Part shown: one piece after another, positions 36,531 to 44,589 of the stretch
Layout: each line of letters starts with the position of its first letter
Position numbering within the stretch: the first letter of the stretch is position 1
NCBI GenBank assembly: GCA_052173655.1
Contig: JBQMYD010000001.1
Coordinates: 1-64,000 of the forward strand
From: RGIG9060 sp052173655
GTDB taxonomy: Bacteria; Spirochaetota; Spirochaetia; Treponematales; Treponemataceae
Length of the DNA stretch: 64,000 bases
Direction: 5' to 3'
Notes under the pieces: generated by a model
Database searches by the model: none
What the model saw: only the letters and a program-made list of their open reading frames with translations
What the model was told of the DNA's origin: nothing
Program-made: the position numbers and the translations under genes

Positions 36531-36589
36531 ACTTCACTCCTTATATTCCCGGCAAGTGTTCTTAATAACTCATCCGTAGAATAGTTCAT

Positions 36590-36614
36590 GCACAACAGTT
36601 CTGTACTTTTGTGC
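36590..36614 (-). promoter_or_regulatory. Hairpin in the rpmI-rplT spacer
   Basis: GCACAA (36590-36595) pairs with TTGTGC (36609-36614), with AGT/ACT inside after one mismatch. A weaker A/T hairpin lies at about 36618-36645 beside the rpmI stop. L20 is known to repress its own operon through RNA structures in other bacteria; whether these serve that role is unknown. Confidence 0.35.
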
Positions 36615-36642
36615 CCAATTTTTTACGGCTGTAATTAAAAAA

Positions 36643-36843
36643 TTAACCGTAAGGTAAAAGCTGCTTTCTGATTTTAGCTGAATCTGCTTCACTCAAAATT
36701 CCTGAGGCTCTTAAATGTCTCTTTCTTTTTGAGGCTTTTTTTGTCAAGATATGTCGAAGATTCATCTTCTTATACTTGATTTTTCCGCTTCCAGTTGTTG
36801 AAAAACGTTTTGCGGCAGCTTTTTTTGTCTTCATTTTAGGCAT
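36643..36843 (-). CDS. rpmI: 50S ribosomal protein L35
   Basis: The 66-residue, very basic protein has the family start PKMKTKKAAAKRFSTTGSGK, the middle KKMNLRHILTKKASKRKRHLR and the end IRKQLLPYG. It lies 13 bases after infC and upstream of rplT in the standard order. Confidence 0.97.
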   Translation of the reverse strand: MPKMKTKKAAAKRFSTTGSGKIKYKKMNLRHILTKKASKRKRHLRASGILSEADSAKIRKQLLPYG

Positions 36844-36856
36844 AATGCTTACCTCT

Positions 36857-37378
36857 TTATTTTTTTCCTTTAGGACTTAATGTCATAGACATAAATCTGC
36901 CTTCCATAGCCGGCGGTTTGTCTATAACATAGCAGTCTTCAAGGCGTTTTAAAACTCCGTTAAGAACATCTTCTCCAAGTTCCGTGTGTGCAAGTTCTCT
37001 TCCTCTAAATCGGATGGAAACTTTCACTTTATCACCTTCGTCAAGAAATTCTTTTATGTGCTTTGACTTAAAGTCCAAATCTCCTGAAGCAATCTTCGGT
37101 TGCATTCGGATTTCCTTTAACTTTAAAACTTTTTGATTTTTCTTTGAATCCCTAAGTTTTTTTTCCTGTTCGAATCTGTATTTTCCAAAATCAAGAATTT
37201 TGCATACGGGAGGATTCGCATTGGGAGCGACCTCTACCAAATCAAGTTCTTCTTCTTTTGCCATTCTAAGAGCTTCAACAGTAGGTACGATACCTTTTTG
37301 TTCTCCTCTGCTGTCGATAAGTCTTACTTCCCGTACACGAATCATTTCATTAATGCACAAACCTTTAGCTTCCGCCAA
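36857..37378 (-). CDS. infC: Translation initiation factor IF-3
   Basis: IF-3 of 173 residues: NEMIRVREVRLIDSRGEQKGIV at the N-domain, VCKILDFGKYRFEQEKKLRDSKKNQK in the linker, KEIRMQPKIASGDLDFKSKHIKEFLDEGDKVKV and IRFRGRE in the C-domain. The start is TTG at 37378, seven bases after GAGGAGG; rare infC start codons are part of IF-3 autoregulation in E. coli, so this may be functional. A promoter candidate lies at 37420-37449. Confidence 0.96.
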   Translation of the reverse strand: MAEAKGLCINEMIRVREVRLIDSRGEQKGIVPTVEALRMAKEEELDLVEVAPNANPPVCKILDFGKYRFEQEKKLRDSKKNQKVLKLKEIRMQPKIASGDLDFKSKHIKEFLDEGDKVKVSIRFRGRELAHTELGEDVLNGVLKRLEDCYVIDKPPAMEGRFMSMTLSPKGKK

Positions 37379-37419
37379 CGATCCTCCTCGTTTTCTTTAA
37401 CTCCCATAAAGATACTGTT

Positions 37420-37449
37420 TTTATATGAAGATATAGACCATTCTATCAA
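37420..37449 (-). promoter_or_regulatory. Candidate promoter of infC-rpmI-rplT
   Basis: On the minus strand TTGATA (37449-37444) and TATAAA (37425-37420) have an 18-base spacer, giving a leader of about 35 bases to the TTG start. Confidence 0.45.
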
Positions 37450-37520
37450 AAAAAAAGCCTGTTTGTCTAGTGTGATGTGTACTTGTTATCAGACTGTTTT
37501 TCTGATATCCTTGTCATAAT

Positions 37521-38228
37521 ATGTATTTGTTTTTATGCTTATTTTTACCTTTAACGTTTTTTATTTTTTACGCCACACAGGAGTACGATTTAAAGTGTTT
37601 TTTAAGCCACAATTTTCGTTTTTTTTTAGCTGGAGTATGTGTTGCTTTCCTCTATTGCTTTATAGAACTGATTTCAACTTATTCTTATGTGCAATGCAGA
37701 AATTCCATTTTTTTTGGAATGTTCAGACTTTATCTTTTTGACTTTGTCATTCCATTTGTGTTGACTATTGTTTTATTATTTATTTCAAGTAAAAAATCTT
37801 ACAAAGAACGTTTTGAAAAAATTTTTGACTATATGATGGGTTTTTATTCTGTATATTCAGTTTTTTCATCTCTTTTGCGTTATGAAAAAGTTTTTGCTTT
37901 TTTGTTATTTGAAAAGCCTATTTTGTTTTTTTGTCAGATTTTAATTGTCAGTAGAATCATTTTTGTTTTTATAAATTACATTCAAACAAGAGCAAGCTTT
38001 ATAAAACTCTTACCTTTGATTTTGCTTTTTATTATTTTTTCGATAGTTCCTTCTTTTTTGCAAGCTTGGAAAGCCGTAGGTTATCCGGTAATTATAGAAA
38101 TTATTGTTTTTTTTGTTTATCTTTTCTTTGGTTTTTATGCTTTTACAAAAATGATTGGTAAAGAAAATTTTAAGGAATTTTTTGTAAACACTGTTAAAAA
38201 AATATTTAAATTGTCAAAATATAAATAA
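37521..38228 (+). CDS. Integral membrane protein of unknown function
   Basis: The 235-residue product is very hydrophobic, with about six membrane segments separated by short charged loops and a Lys-rich C-terminus. No family motif is recognised. It is divergent from infC and ends exactly where the convergent methyltransferase stop begins (adjacent TAA and TTA). CATAAT sits immediately before ATG 37521 and no ribosome site is visible. Confidence 0.6.
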   Translation: MYLFLCLFLPLTFFIFYATQEYDLKCFLSHNFRFFLAGVCVAFLYCFIELISTYSYVQCRNSIFFGMFRLYLFDFVIPFVLTIVLLFISSKKSYKERFEKIFDYMMGFYSVYSVFSSLLRYEKVFAFLLFEKPILFFCQILIVSRIIFVFINYIQTRASFIKLLPLILLFIIFSIVPSFLQAWKAVGYPVIIEIIVFFVYLFFGFYAFTKMIGKENFKEFFVNTVKKIFKLSKYK

Positions 38229-38984
38229 TTAATTGCAAAAATATGCACAGTTAGGCCCGGAGCTGGTATTTTTGTAAATTTCAGTCAGTTTTTCCGTGTA
38301 ATTTCCGTTTTCATCGCAAATAATCAAATTTTTACTTATTTTCAATTCAGGATAAAAGTCTTTTTTTGCCTGCAATAAAAACATTGAAGGTTCTTTATTA
38401 CGGTTCGGATTTACGAGTTGTAAGTTTTTTGCTCCAAGGTTGTATTTTTTTAGCAAAATCATTGTTTCGCTTAATCGATTAGGACGATTTATCAAAAAAA
38501 AATTTCCGTTACTTTTTAGAGAAAAAGCGGCAGCTTTTATGACATCTTCTAAACAGCATAGTACTTCGCTTCTGGCTATATTTATTTTTTCATTTGAGCA
38601 TTGTTTGCCACTATTTTTTTTTATGTAAGGCGGATTTGTAACTACAGAATCAAAAGTTTCGGGACTAAAAATGTTGCGTATATCTTTTATGTCTGCATTA
38701 ATGATGTCGATTTTATCCGAAAGATTGTTCAATTCAATATTTTTTTTTGCAAGTTGTGCGATATCTTTTTGAATTTCCAGTCCTGTAATTTGCTTTGCTC
38801 GTGAATCTGCACTTAATAAAATGGGGATAATTCCGTTTCCGCAGCCTAAATCCAGAACGGAACTGTTGTTGCGTATTTGTTTTGAAGCAAAGTCTGCAAG
38901 AATTACGGCATCTATTCCAAATTTAAATGAATTTTCATCCTGCATGAGTTTTAGATTTTTTATGTGCAGAGTTTCTACTTTCAT
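38229..38984 (-). CDS. TrmN6/YfiC-like SAM methyltransferase
   Basis: The 251-residue class I methyltransferase has FKFGIDAVILADFA near 20-33, motif I VLDLGCGNGIIPILLS near 43, DIINADIKDI, and the catalytic NPPYI motif near 121 used by adenine-N6 methyltransferases. It most resembles enzymes that methylate A37 of tRNA1(Val). ATG 38984 is preferred: the upstream extension starts with TTG and has no ribosome site, and a promoter lies directly ahead of this ATG. Confidence 0.8.
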   Translation of the reverse strand: MKVETLHIKNLKLMQDENSFKFGIDAVILADFASKQIRNNSSVLDLGCGNGIIPILLSADSRAKQITGLEIQKDIAQLAKKNIELNNLSDKIDIINADIKDIRNIFSPETFDSVVTNPPYIKKNSGKQCSNEKINIARSEVLCCLEDVIKAAAFSLKSNGNFFLINRPNRLSETMILLKKYNLGAKNLQLVNPNRNKEPSMFLLQAKKDFYPELKISKNLIICDENGNYTEKLTEIYKNTSSGPNCAYFCN

Positions 38985-38990
38985 TCTCAA

Positions 38991-39019
38991 ATTATATACA
39001 AATATTGTTCCAAAGTAAA
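38991..39019 (-). promoter_or_regulatory. Promoter directly before the TrmN6-like gene
   Basis: On the minus strand TTTACT (39019-39014) and a perfect TATAAT (38996-38991) have a 17-base spacer. Only six bases separate the -10 box from ATG 38984, so the transcript should begin at or beside the start codon. Confidence 0.5.
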
Positions 39020-39057
39020 AGGCTTTCAAAAATAAAAAAATGTGATAAATTTAAAGA

Positions 39058-40395
39058 ATGCGGATAGTGTTTTATTCAACTAATTCAAATAATTATTTTC
39101 CTGAAAAAGTCATTTACAAAATGTTTCCGACCTGTGCTTCCCAATGGAAGAATTTAAAAGAAAAATTTTTTGAGCATGAGTTTATCGTTGTTATGCAAAA
39201 GCCGGGGATGTTTTTGTGGGATGAAAAGGAAATATTTTACAAGACTTCAATTTCTGTATCATACGTTTTTTTGGAAACTTTATCAGCAAAGGAATTTGCA
39301 AAAGTTATTATCGAGCAAAAACCTGATGTAGCAATTGCGATGACTTATTGGGTTCAGCCATTTGACTGGATGTGTATAAAAGATTCTTTGGTGGCAGAAT
39401 TTTTAAGTAAAACCGGAATAAAAACAGTGTGTCATAGCGTAAAATGTGCTGATATTTGTTTTGATAAATGGAAAACTCACTTGTTTTTGGAACAAAACGG
39501 TTTTAATTGTGCAAAATCTGTCTATGTCCAACATCAAATGTTTTTTGCCGAACGTAATCGTAATTGTCTTTCGGAAAATGTATATAAGGAATATGTTTTT
39601 AATGAAATTTCAAAATTGAATTTTCCTGTAGTAATAAAAGATGTTTTCGGGCTTTCTTCTTTTGGAATGGATGTTGTAACGAGTTTTTCTCAAGCTAAAG
39701 AAGTGCTTTTAAGCAAAAAAAATAAAGGAGATAGGATTATAGAAGAATTTTTGGAAGGAAATTCTTATGGATGCGAGATTTACGGAAGTCCTGATAATTA
39801 TATTGTGAGTCCGCTTTTTATAAACAGTGTAAACAGGTTCGGTCTTACAAGTCCCAAGCAAAATGTAAAATTAGGACCTGTTAAGGATTTTTCTACGTTA
39901 AAGCAAGATATCCTTCGTGTTGCAAATCTTTTACAGTTCAACGGAATAGCTCAATTCGATTTAGTTTATTCAAAAGGAAAATGGTACATCATAGAGATAA
40001 ATTCACGAATTTCCGGTATGACACAAACGATTGCTTCAAGTATGGGCTTATCTTTGTATGAATTGGTTTTGGCGAGTGCAGGAATTTATGACAAAAATTT
40101 TGAAAAATTACAAACTGAGTATAAATATGTTATGAACTTAAAATTTCCAATTTTAGATGATGATGTTCTGAAAAAAATGTGTCAGATTCCTTTTGTTCTT
40201 GCGGTAAATCAAATAGAAAATCATGAGGCAAAGCAATTAAGAGAAATAGGGTATACGGAAGTAATTTTTGGGCAAACTGATACTTTGGAAGAATTAATGG
40301 ATGAGCTTGATACTTTGAATAAAGATTTTTTTCAAGTTATGGAGCAAGTTTTTTATGAAAATGCAAAAAAGTTGGCAAAAATAATAGAAAGATAA
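39058..40395 (+). CDS. ATP-grasp ligase of unknown specificity
   Basis: The 445-residue protein has an N-terminal region of about 130 residues resembling a preATP-grasp/Rossmann part, then an ATP-grasp core. Visible pieces are KWKTHLFLEQNGFNCAKS (helix preceding the domain), FPVVIKDVFGLSSFGMDVV (A-loop Lys and Gly-rich loop), RIIEEFLEGNSYGCEIYG, and IAQFDLVYSKGKWYIIEINSRISGM, where Glu and Asn are the Mg2+ ligands. It looks like a carboxylate-amine ligase of the D-Ala-D-Ala/CPS superfamily. The next gene (FmdE-like) follows by 76 bases, possibly in one transcript. Substrate unknown. Confidence 0.8.
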   Translation: MRIVFYSTNSNNYFPEKVIYKMFPTCASQWKNLKEKFFEHEFIVVMQKPGMFLWDEKEIFYKTSISVSYVFLETLSAKEFAKVIIEQKPDVAIAMTYWVQPFDWMCIKDSLVAEFLSKTGIKTVCHSVKCADICFDKWKTHLFLEQNGFNCAKSVYVQHQMFFAERNRNCLSENVYKEYVFNEISKLNFPVVIKDVFGLSSFGMDVVTSFSQAKEVLLSKKNKGDRIIEEFLEGNSYGCEIYGSPDNYIVSPLFINSVNRFGLTSPKQNVKLGPVKDFSTLKQDILRVANLLQFNGIAQFDLVYSKGKWYIIEINSRISGMTQTIASSMGLSLYELVLASAGIYDKNFEKLQTEYKYVMNLKFPILDDDVLKKMCQIPFVLAVNQIENHEAKQLREIGYTEVIFGQTDTLEELMDELDTLNKDFFQVMEQVFYENAKKLAKIIER

Positions 40396-40471
40396 TATAG
40401 AATGACTAAATTTGGAATTAGTAGGTTTGCTGGTAAAGATAAAAAATAATAAAATATTTTGGAGGTATAAA

Positions 40472-41005
40472 ATGATTAATGAAAAAGAATTATGGGATAA
40501 ATGTGCAGCTTTTCACGGTCATGTTTGCGGTGGTTTAACCATAGGTTATAAGGCGGCCTTGTATGCGATGAAACTGCTTGATTTGGCTTTTTCTGAAGAC
40601 GAAGAAACTGTGTGTGTTTGTGAGAATGATGCTTGTGGAGTAGATGCTATTCAAGTTATACTCGGTTGCACTGTCGGTAAGGGGAATCTTTTGTTTCACA
40701 TGAGCGGGAAACAAGCTTTTTCATTTTACAATCGTAAAAACGGAAAATCGGTACGTCTAGTTTTAAAAAGACCGCCGAAGAAAATGACAAAAGAGGAGAG
40801 CTTTGCATATTTTCAAAAATGTGAACCGGAAGATATGTTCGATGCAAAACCTGTTAAGATACGATTGCCGGAGCAAGCTCAGTTGTTCAATTCTGTTATT
40901 TGCGAAGAATGTGGAGAAATAGCTGCCGAAAAATATATTTTTGTTCAGAACGGAAAGCAGGTATGTATCGATTGTCGTAAAAAGTACGATCGCTTTTCTG
41001 TGTAA
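40472..41005 (+). CDS. FmdE-family protein with C-terminal zinc ribbon
   Basis: The 177-residue protein begins with CAAFHGHVCGGLTIGYKAAL, the FmdE signature with Cys and His metal ligands, and continues with CENDACGVDAIQVILGCT. After a KRPPKKMTKEESF linker there is a CEECGEIAA...CIDCRK zinc ribbon. FmdE was named from formylmethanofuran dehydrogenase clusters, but most bacterial members are of unknown role; a metal- or molybdopterin-related function is only an inference. ATG 40472 follows GGAGG. Confidence 0.85.
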   Translation: MINEKELWDKCAAFHGHVCGGLTIGYKAALYAMKLLDLAFSEDEETVCVCENDACGVDAIQVILGCTVGKGNLLFHMSGKQAFSFYNRKNGKSVRLVLKRPPKKMTKEESFAYFQKCEPEDMFDAKPVKIRLPEQAQLFNSVICEECGEIAAEKYIFVQNGKQVCIDCRKKYDRFSV

Positions 41006-41068
41006 CTGTACTTTTTCTCGGCAGGTTTTACTTTTATTTTGTAGATATGCAGATATTAAAGTGTGCAT

Positions 41069-41139
41069 AAAAAACAGGATGCCTTAAAACTTTTTTTTTG
41101 ACATCTTTTTTTTTATGCCGGTTGCATTACCTGTTTTTT
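41069..41139. terminator. Bidirectional terminator between FmdE-like gene and carB
   Basis: AAAAAACAGG (41069-41078) pairs perfectly with CCTGTTTTTT (41130-41139), and a small ATGC/GCAT hairpin lies inside the loop. The genes converge here. The long loop makes efficiency uncertain. Confidence 0.55.
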
Positions 41140-44100
41140 AGCGAATCATAGAATGATATTCTTGAAGGCTTTTTACTCCGCCTTCGCCTCCGTTTCCGTT
41201 CTTTACAGCTTCAATTCCTTTTACTGCCGCCAAAGCTCCTGCTAAAGTTGTTACGTAAGCGGTTTTGTATTTTAGACATGTTTTTCTGATTGTTTTTTTA
41301 TCTTCTTGGTAATTTCGCTGAGCTTTTGGAGTGTTAATAACAAGACACACTTCTTTGTTCATAATCATATCAATAACATCAGGGCGACCTTTTCCTATTT
41401 TATTTACGGTGCCACATTTTATTTCGTTTGCGTTAAAAAAGTCTGCAGTGCCGTTTGTTCCCAGTAAGGTAAATCCTAGCTTTTTTAAGGTTCTTCCAAG
41501 TAAAAGTACTTCATTTTTTTGATTTTCTTTATTGCTTAGACTGATCAGAACTTTTTTGTTTTCCCATGCTTCCGGAGCATGAGGAAGTTCGCTACCTGCC
41601 GCTTCTTGTGATTTATAAAATGCTAAAGGAAAATTATCCGCTATGCCCAGAACTTCTCCTGTTGAACGCATTTCAGGGCCAAGAATAGGATCAACTCCGG
41701 GAAAACGAGTCCAAGGCAGTACGGCTTCTTTTGCTCCATAATACGGAATTATTTTGTCTTTTAATCCAAGACTTTCAAGAGATTCTCCTAACATCATTCT
41801 TGTAGCAAGACGTGCCATTTGTGTATTACACACTTTTGATACAATAGGAACTGTTCTGCTTGCACGCGGATTTGCTTCAATAACGTAAACTTTTCCATCT
41901 TCTATTGCATATTGCATATTCATTAAACCGCATACATGTAACGATTGTGCTATTTTTTTTGTATATTCTTTTATCGTATCAAGATTTTCTTTGGAAATAT
42001 TTACAGGTGGAATTACGCAGGCTGAATCTCCTGAATGAATCCCTGCAAGTTCTACGTGTTCCATAACCGAAGGAATGTATACATGCTTGGAGTCTGCAAG
42101 AGCATCTGCTTCACATTCCAACGCATTTTTTAAAAATCTGTCTATTAAAAGAGGTCTGTCAGGAGTAACCCCTACAGCTTTTTCTACATATTCTTTTAGA
42201 GTTTTTTCATCGTAAATTACTTCCATTCCACGTCCGCCGAGAACAAAAGACGGTCGAATCATAATCGGGTATCCTATTGTTTCTGCACAAGTTTTTGCTT
42301 CATCAAAATTTACTGCCATTGCACTTTCCGGCATCGGAATTTCAAGTTTTTGCATCATGTGCCTGAATAAATCTCTGTCTTCGGCTATATCGATGGAATC
42401 TATAGATGTGCCTAAAATATTTACTCCGTTTTCCTGTAATTCTCTTGCAATATTAAGCGGAGTTTGTCCTCCAAATTGTACTATAACACCTAACGGTTTT
42501 TCTTTTTCATAAATCTGTAAGACGTCTTCAGTTGTTACAGGTTCAAAGTAAAGTTTGTCGCTGGTATCATAGTCGGTAGAAACGGTCTCCGGATTGCAGT
42601 TTACGATAATTGTTTCATAACCCATTTCTTTAAGTTGCATTGATGCATGACAGCAACAGTAGTCAAATTCAATTCCTTGACCTATTCTGTTAGGACCGCC
42701 ACCCAGAATCATAATCTTTTTTGGATTTTCGGTAACAGGAGCCTTGTCTTGAAAGTTGTATGTTGAATAATAATAGCTTGCATTTTCAACGCCACTTACA
42801 GGAACTGAAAGCCAACCTTCTTTTATTTCAAGTTCATTTCTTCTGTTGCGAATATCTTTTTCCGGAACTTTAAGAATTTTGCTTAAATATTTATCCGAAA
42901 AACCGTCTTTTTTTGCCTTTTCCAATAATTTATCGGCAGGAATTCTCCCCGGATTTTTTAATAATTCTTCCTCTAACTCAACAAGTTCTTTAATTTGATT
43001 TAAAAAGTATTCTTTTATGAATGTGATTTCCGAAATTTTTTTGCAGCTTACACCTTTTCTTAACGCTTCATAAATTTGAAAATATCGTTCCGAGCTTGGT
43101 GTTTTTAACATTTCGCAAAGTTCTTTTGCAGTTTTACGGTTAAAATCACTTGCAAATCCAAGTCCGCTTCGTCCGTTTTCAAGACATCTAATTGCTTTTT
43201 GGAAAGTTTCCTTAAATGTTTTTCCTATAGACATAACTTCGCCTACAGCTTTCATGGAAGTACCCAGAGAATCTTTTGAGCCTCTGAACTTTTCAAATGC
43301 CCATCGTGCAAATTTTAAAACTATATAGTCGCCGTCAGGAGTTCCGCCCGGAGTGTATTTTTCAAGACTTCCGTCTCTCCAGTAAGGAAGTTCATCAAGT
43401 GTAAAACCGGAAGCAAGTTTTGCCGAGATAAACGCAATCGGAAATCCGGTAGCTTTTGAGGCAAGGGCTGAAGAACGTGAAGTTCTGGGATTTATTTCAA
43501 TAATTACAATGCGGTTTGTTTTTGGGTTATAGGCAAACTGGACATTTGTTCCTCCTATTACTCCGATTTTTTCTACGATTTTGAATGCCATTTCTTTTAG
43601 TCGCTGTTCAAGTTCTTTTTCGATTGTAACAAAAGGAGCTGCACAAAAAGAGTCGCCGGTATGAACACCTACAGCATCTATATTTTCTATAAAGCAAATT
43701 GCAATCATTTGATTTTTTTTGTCTCTTACAACTTCTACTTCAAGTTCTTCCCAGCCTAGGATTGACTCTTCTATCAGGCATTGATGAGTCATTGAAAGTT
43801 CAAGCCCATTGGCTGTAACGGTTCGCAGTTCCTCTATGTTGTAGCAAAAACCGCCGCCTTGTCCGCCCATTGTATAAGCAGGTCGTACAACAAGCGGAAA
43901 CCCTATTTTTGAAGCTATTTGTTCGGCTTCTTCTATGGTGTGGCATATTCCTGATTTTGCACATTCGATTCCAAGTTCTTCCATCGTAGCTTTAAAAATC
44001 TCCCGGTCTTCACCGTGTTCTATGGCTTCAAGATCTACACCTATAACCTTTACTCCGTATTTATCAAGAATGCCTACTCTGTTTAGTTCCATTGCCATAT

Positions 44101-44386
44101 TCAATCCGGTTTGGCCTCCCAAATTCGGAAGAATTGCGTCCGGTCTTTCTTTATCTATAATTTGACTTAGCCTTTCTACATTTAACGGTTCTATGTATGT
44201 TGCATCTGCCATAATCGGATCTGTCATAATTGTTGCAGGATTTGAGTTTACCAAAACTATTTTGTAACCTTGCTCTTTTAAAGCTTTACAAGCTTGTGTT
44301 CCCGAATAGTCAAACTCGCAAGCTTGTCCTATTACGATTGGACCTGAACCGATGATCATTATTTTGTCAATGTCGTTTCTTTTCAT
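41138..44386 (-). CDS. carB: Carbamoyl-phosphate synthase large subunit
   Basis: The roughly 1082-residue duplicated ATP-grasp enzyme shows IMIIGSGPIVIGQACEFDYSG and the mirrored IMILGGGPNRIGQGIEFDYCC of the two halves. GYPIMIRPSFVLGGRGMEV belongs to the second ATP site, and the C-terminal allosteric MGS-like domain (about 940 onward) is present. It makes carbamoyl phosphate for pyrimidines and arginine. No carA neighbour is visible. ATG 44386 follows GGAG; an in-frame ATG at 44443 would read through the leader hairpin and is unlikely. The leader carries an attenuator-like structure. Confidence 0.96.
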   Translation of the reverse strand: MKRNDIDKIMIIGSGPIVIGQACEFDYSGTQACKALKEQGYKIVLVNSNPATIMTDPIMADATYIEPLNVERLSQIIDKERPDAILPNLGGQTGLNMAMELNRVGILDKYGVKVIGVDLEAIEHGEDREIFKATMEELGIECAKSGICHTIEEAEQIASKIGFPLVVRPAYTMGGQGGGFCYNIEELRTVTANGLELSMTHQCLIEESILGWEELEVEVVRDKKNQMIAICFIENIDAVGVHTGDSFCAAPFVTIEKELEQRLKEMAFKIVEKIGVIGGTNVQFAYNPKTNRIVIIEINPRTSRSSALASKATGFPIAFISAKLASGFTLDELPYWRDGSLEKYTPGGTPDGDYIVLKFARWAFEKFRGSKDSLGTSMKAVGEVMSIGKTFKETFQKAIRCLENGRSGLGFASDFNRKTAKELCEMLKTPSSERYFQIYEALRKGVSCKKISEITFIKEYFLNQIKELVELEEELLKNPGRIPADKLLEKAKKDGFSDKYLSKILKVPEKDIRNRRNELEIKEGWLSVPVSGVENASYYYSTYNFQDKAPVTENPKKIMILGGGPNRIGQGIEFDYCCCHASMQLKEMGYETIIVNCNPETVSTDYDTSDKLYFEPVTTEDVLQIYEKEKPLGVIVQFGGQTPLNIARELQENGVNILGTSIDSIDIAEDRDLFRHMMQKLEIPMPESAMAVNFDEAKTCAETIGYPIMIRPSFVLGGRGMEVIYDEKTLKEYVEKAVGVTPDRPLLIDRFLKNALECEADALADSKHVYIPSVMEHVELAGIHSGDSACVIPPVNISKENLDTIKEYTKKIAQSLHVCGLMNMQYAIEDGKVYVIEANPRASRTVPIVSKVCNTQMARLATRMMLGESLESLGLKDKIIPYYGAKEAVLPWTRFPGVDPILGPEMRSTGEVLGIADNFPLAFYKSQEAAGSELPHAPEAWENKKVLISLSNKENQKNEVLLLGRTLKKLGFTLLGTNGTADFFNANEIKCGTVNKIGKGRPDVIDMIMNKEVCLVINTPKAQRNYQEDKKTIRKTCLKYKTAYVTTLAGALAAVKGIEAVKNGNGGEGGVKSLQEYHSMIR

Positions 44387-44398
44387 TTTATTTTCTCC

Positions 44399-44432
44399 AA
44401 AAAAAAAGACTGAAATTAAATAAATTTCAGTC
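44399..44432 (-). terminator. carB: Attenuator-type terminator in the carB leader
   Basis: On the minus strand GACTGAAATT (44432-44423) pairs with AATTTCAGTC (44417-44408) around a 5-base loop and is followed by nine T residues (44407-44399). The Shine-Dalgarno GGAG (44398-44395) begins immediately after. This is an intrinsic terminator lying between promoter and gene. Confidence 0.8.
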
Positions 44433-44513
44433 CCGTGAATCATATAAAAAAAATGTAGTATTCGCCCTAAAACATTCCAATTTTAAATTGTTAATAAAAA
44501 ACTTTGTATTCAT
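44427..44513 (-). CDS. Candidate carB leader peptide (28 aa)
   Basis: ATG 44513 opens a 28-codon frame ending at TGA 44429-44427, which lies inside the 5' arm of the terminator hairpin. Positions 21-24 are FFLY, encoded by a U-rich stretch (eight T residues) just before the hairpin. The predicted start of transcription is only a few bases before the ATG, and the ribosome site is weak (AGG). The arrangement parallels UTP-sensing leader peptides such as pyrL of E. coli, where a ribosome close behind a pausing polymerase blocks the terminator. No conservation data are available here. Confidence 0.45.
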   Translation of the reverse strand: MNTKFFINNLKLECFRANTTFFLYDSRD

Positions 44514-44525
44514 AGCCTAAGCCGG

Positions 44526-44554
44526 ATTATATAAAAAAAATACTATACTTTCAA
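44526..44554 (-). promoter_or_regulatory. Sigma-70 type promoter of carB
   Basis: On the minus strand TTGAAA (44554-44549) and TATAAT (44531-44526) have a 17-base spacer, giving a leader of about 130 bases that contains the leader ORF and terminator. Confidence 0.7.
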
Positions 44555-44589
44555 TAGCAGTAAAAAAAAATGTCAAAAATACTTAAAAT

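Noticed and set aside
35714..36579. Plus-strand open frames opposite the coiled-coil and rplT genes
   Set aside because: They lie antisense to clearly recognised genes and lack ribosome sites; they are composition shadows.
38985..39029. Extended start of the TrmN6-like gene at 39029
   Set aside because: It begins with TTG, has no Shine-Dalgarno and would place the predicted promoter inside the coding sequence.
43935..44165. Plus-strand open frame within carB
   Set aside because: Antisense shadow of the conserved ATP-grasp region.
44387..44443. Longer carB N-terminus from an in-frame ATG at 44443
   Set aside because: It would translate straight through the terminator hairpin and T-tract, has no ribosome site, and the ATG at 44386 has GGAG at the right distance and the normal CarB N-terminus.
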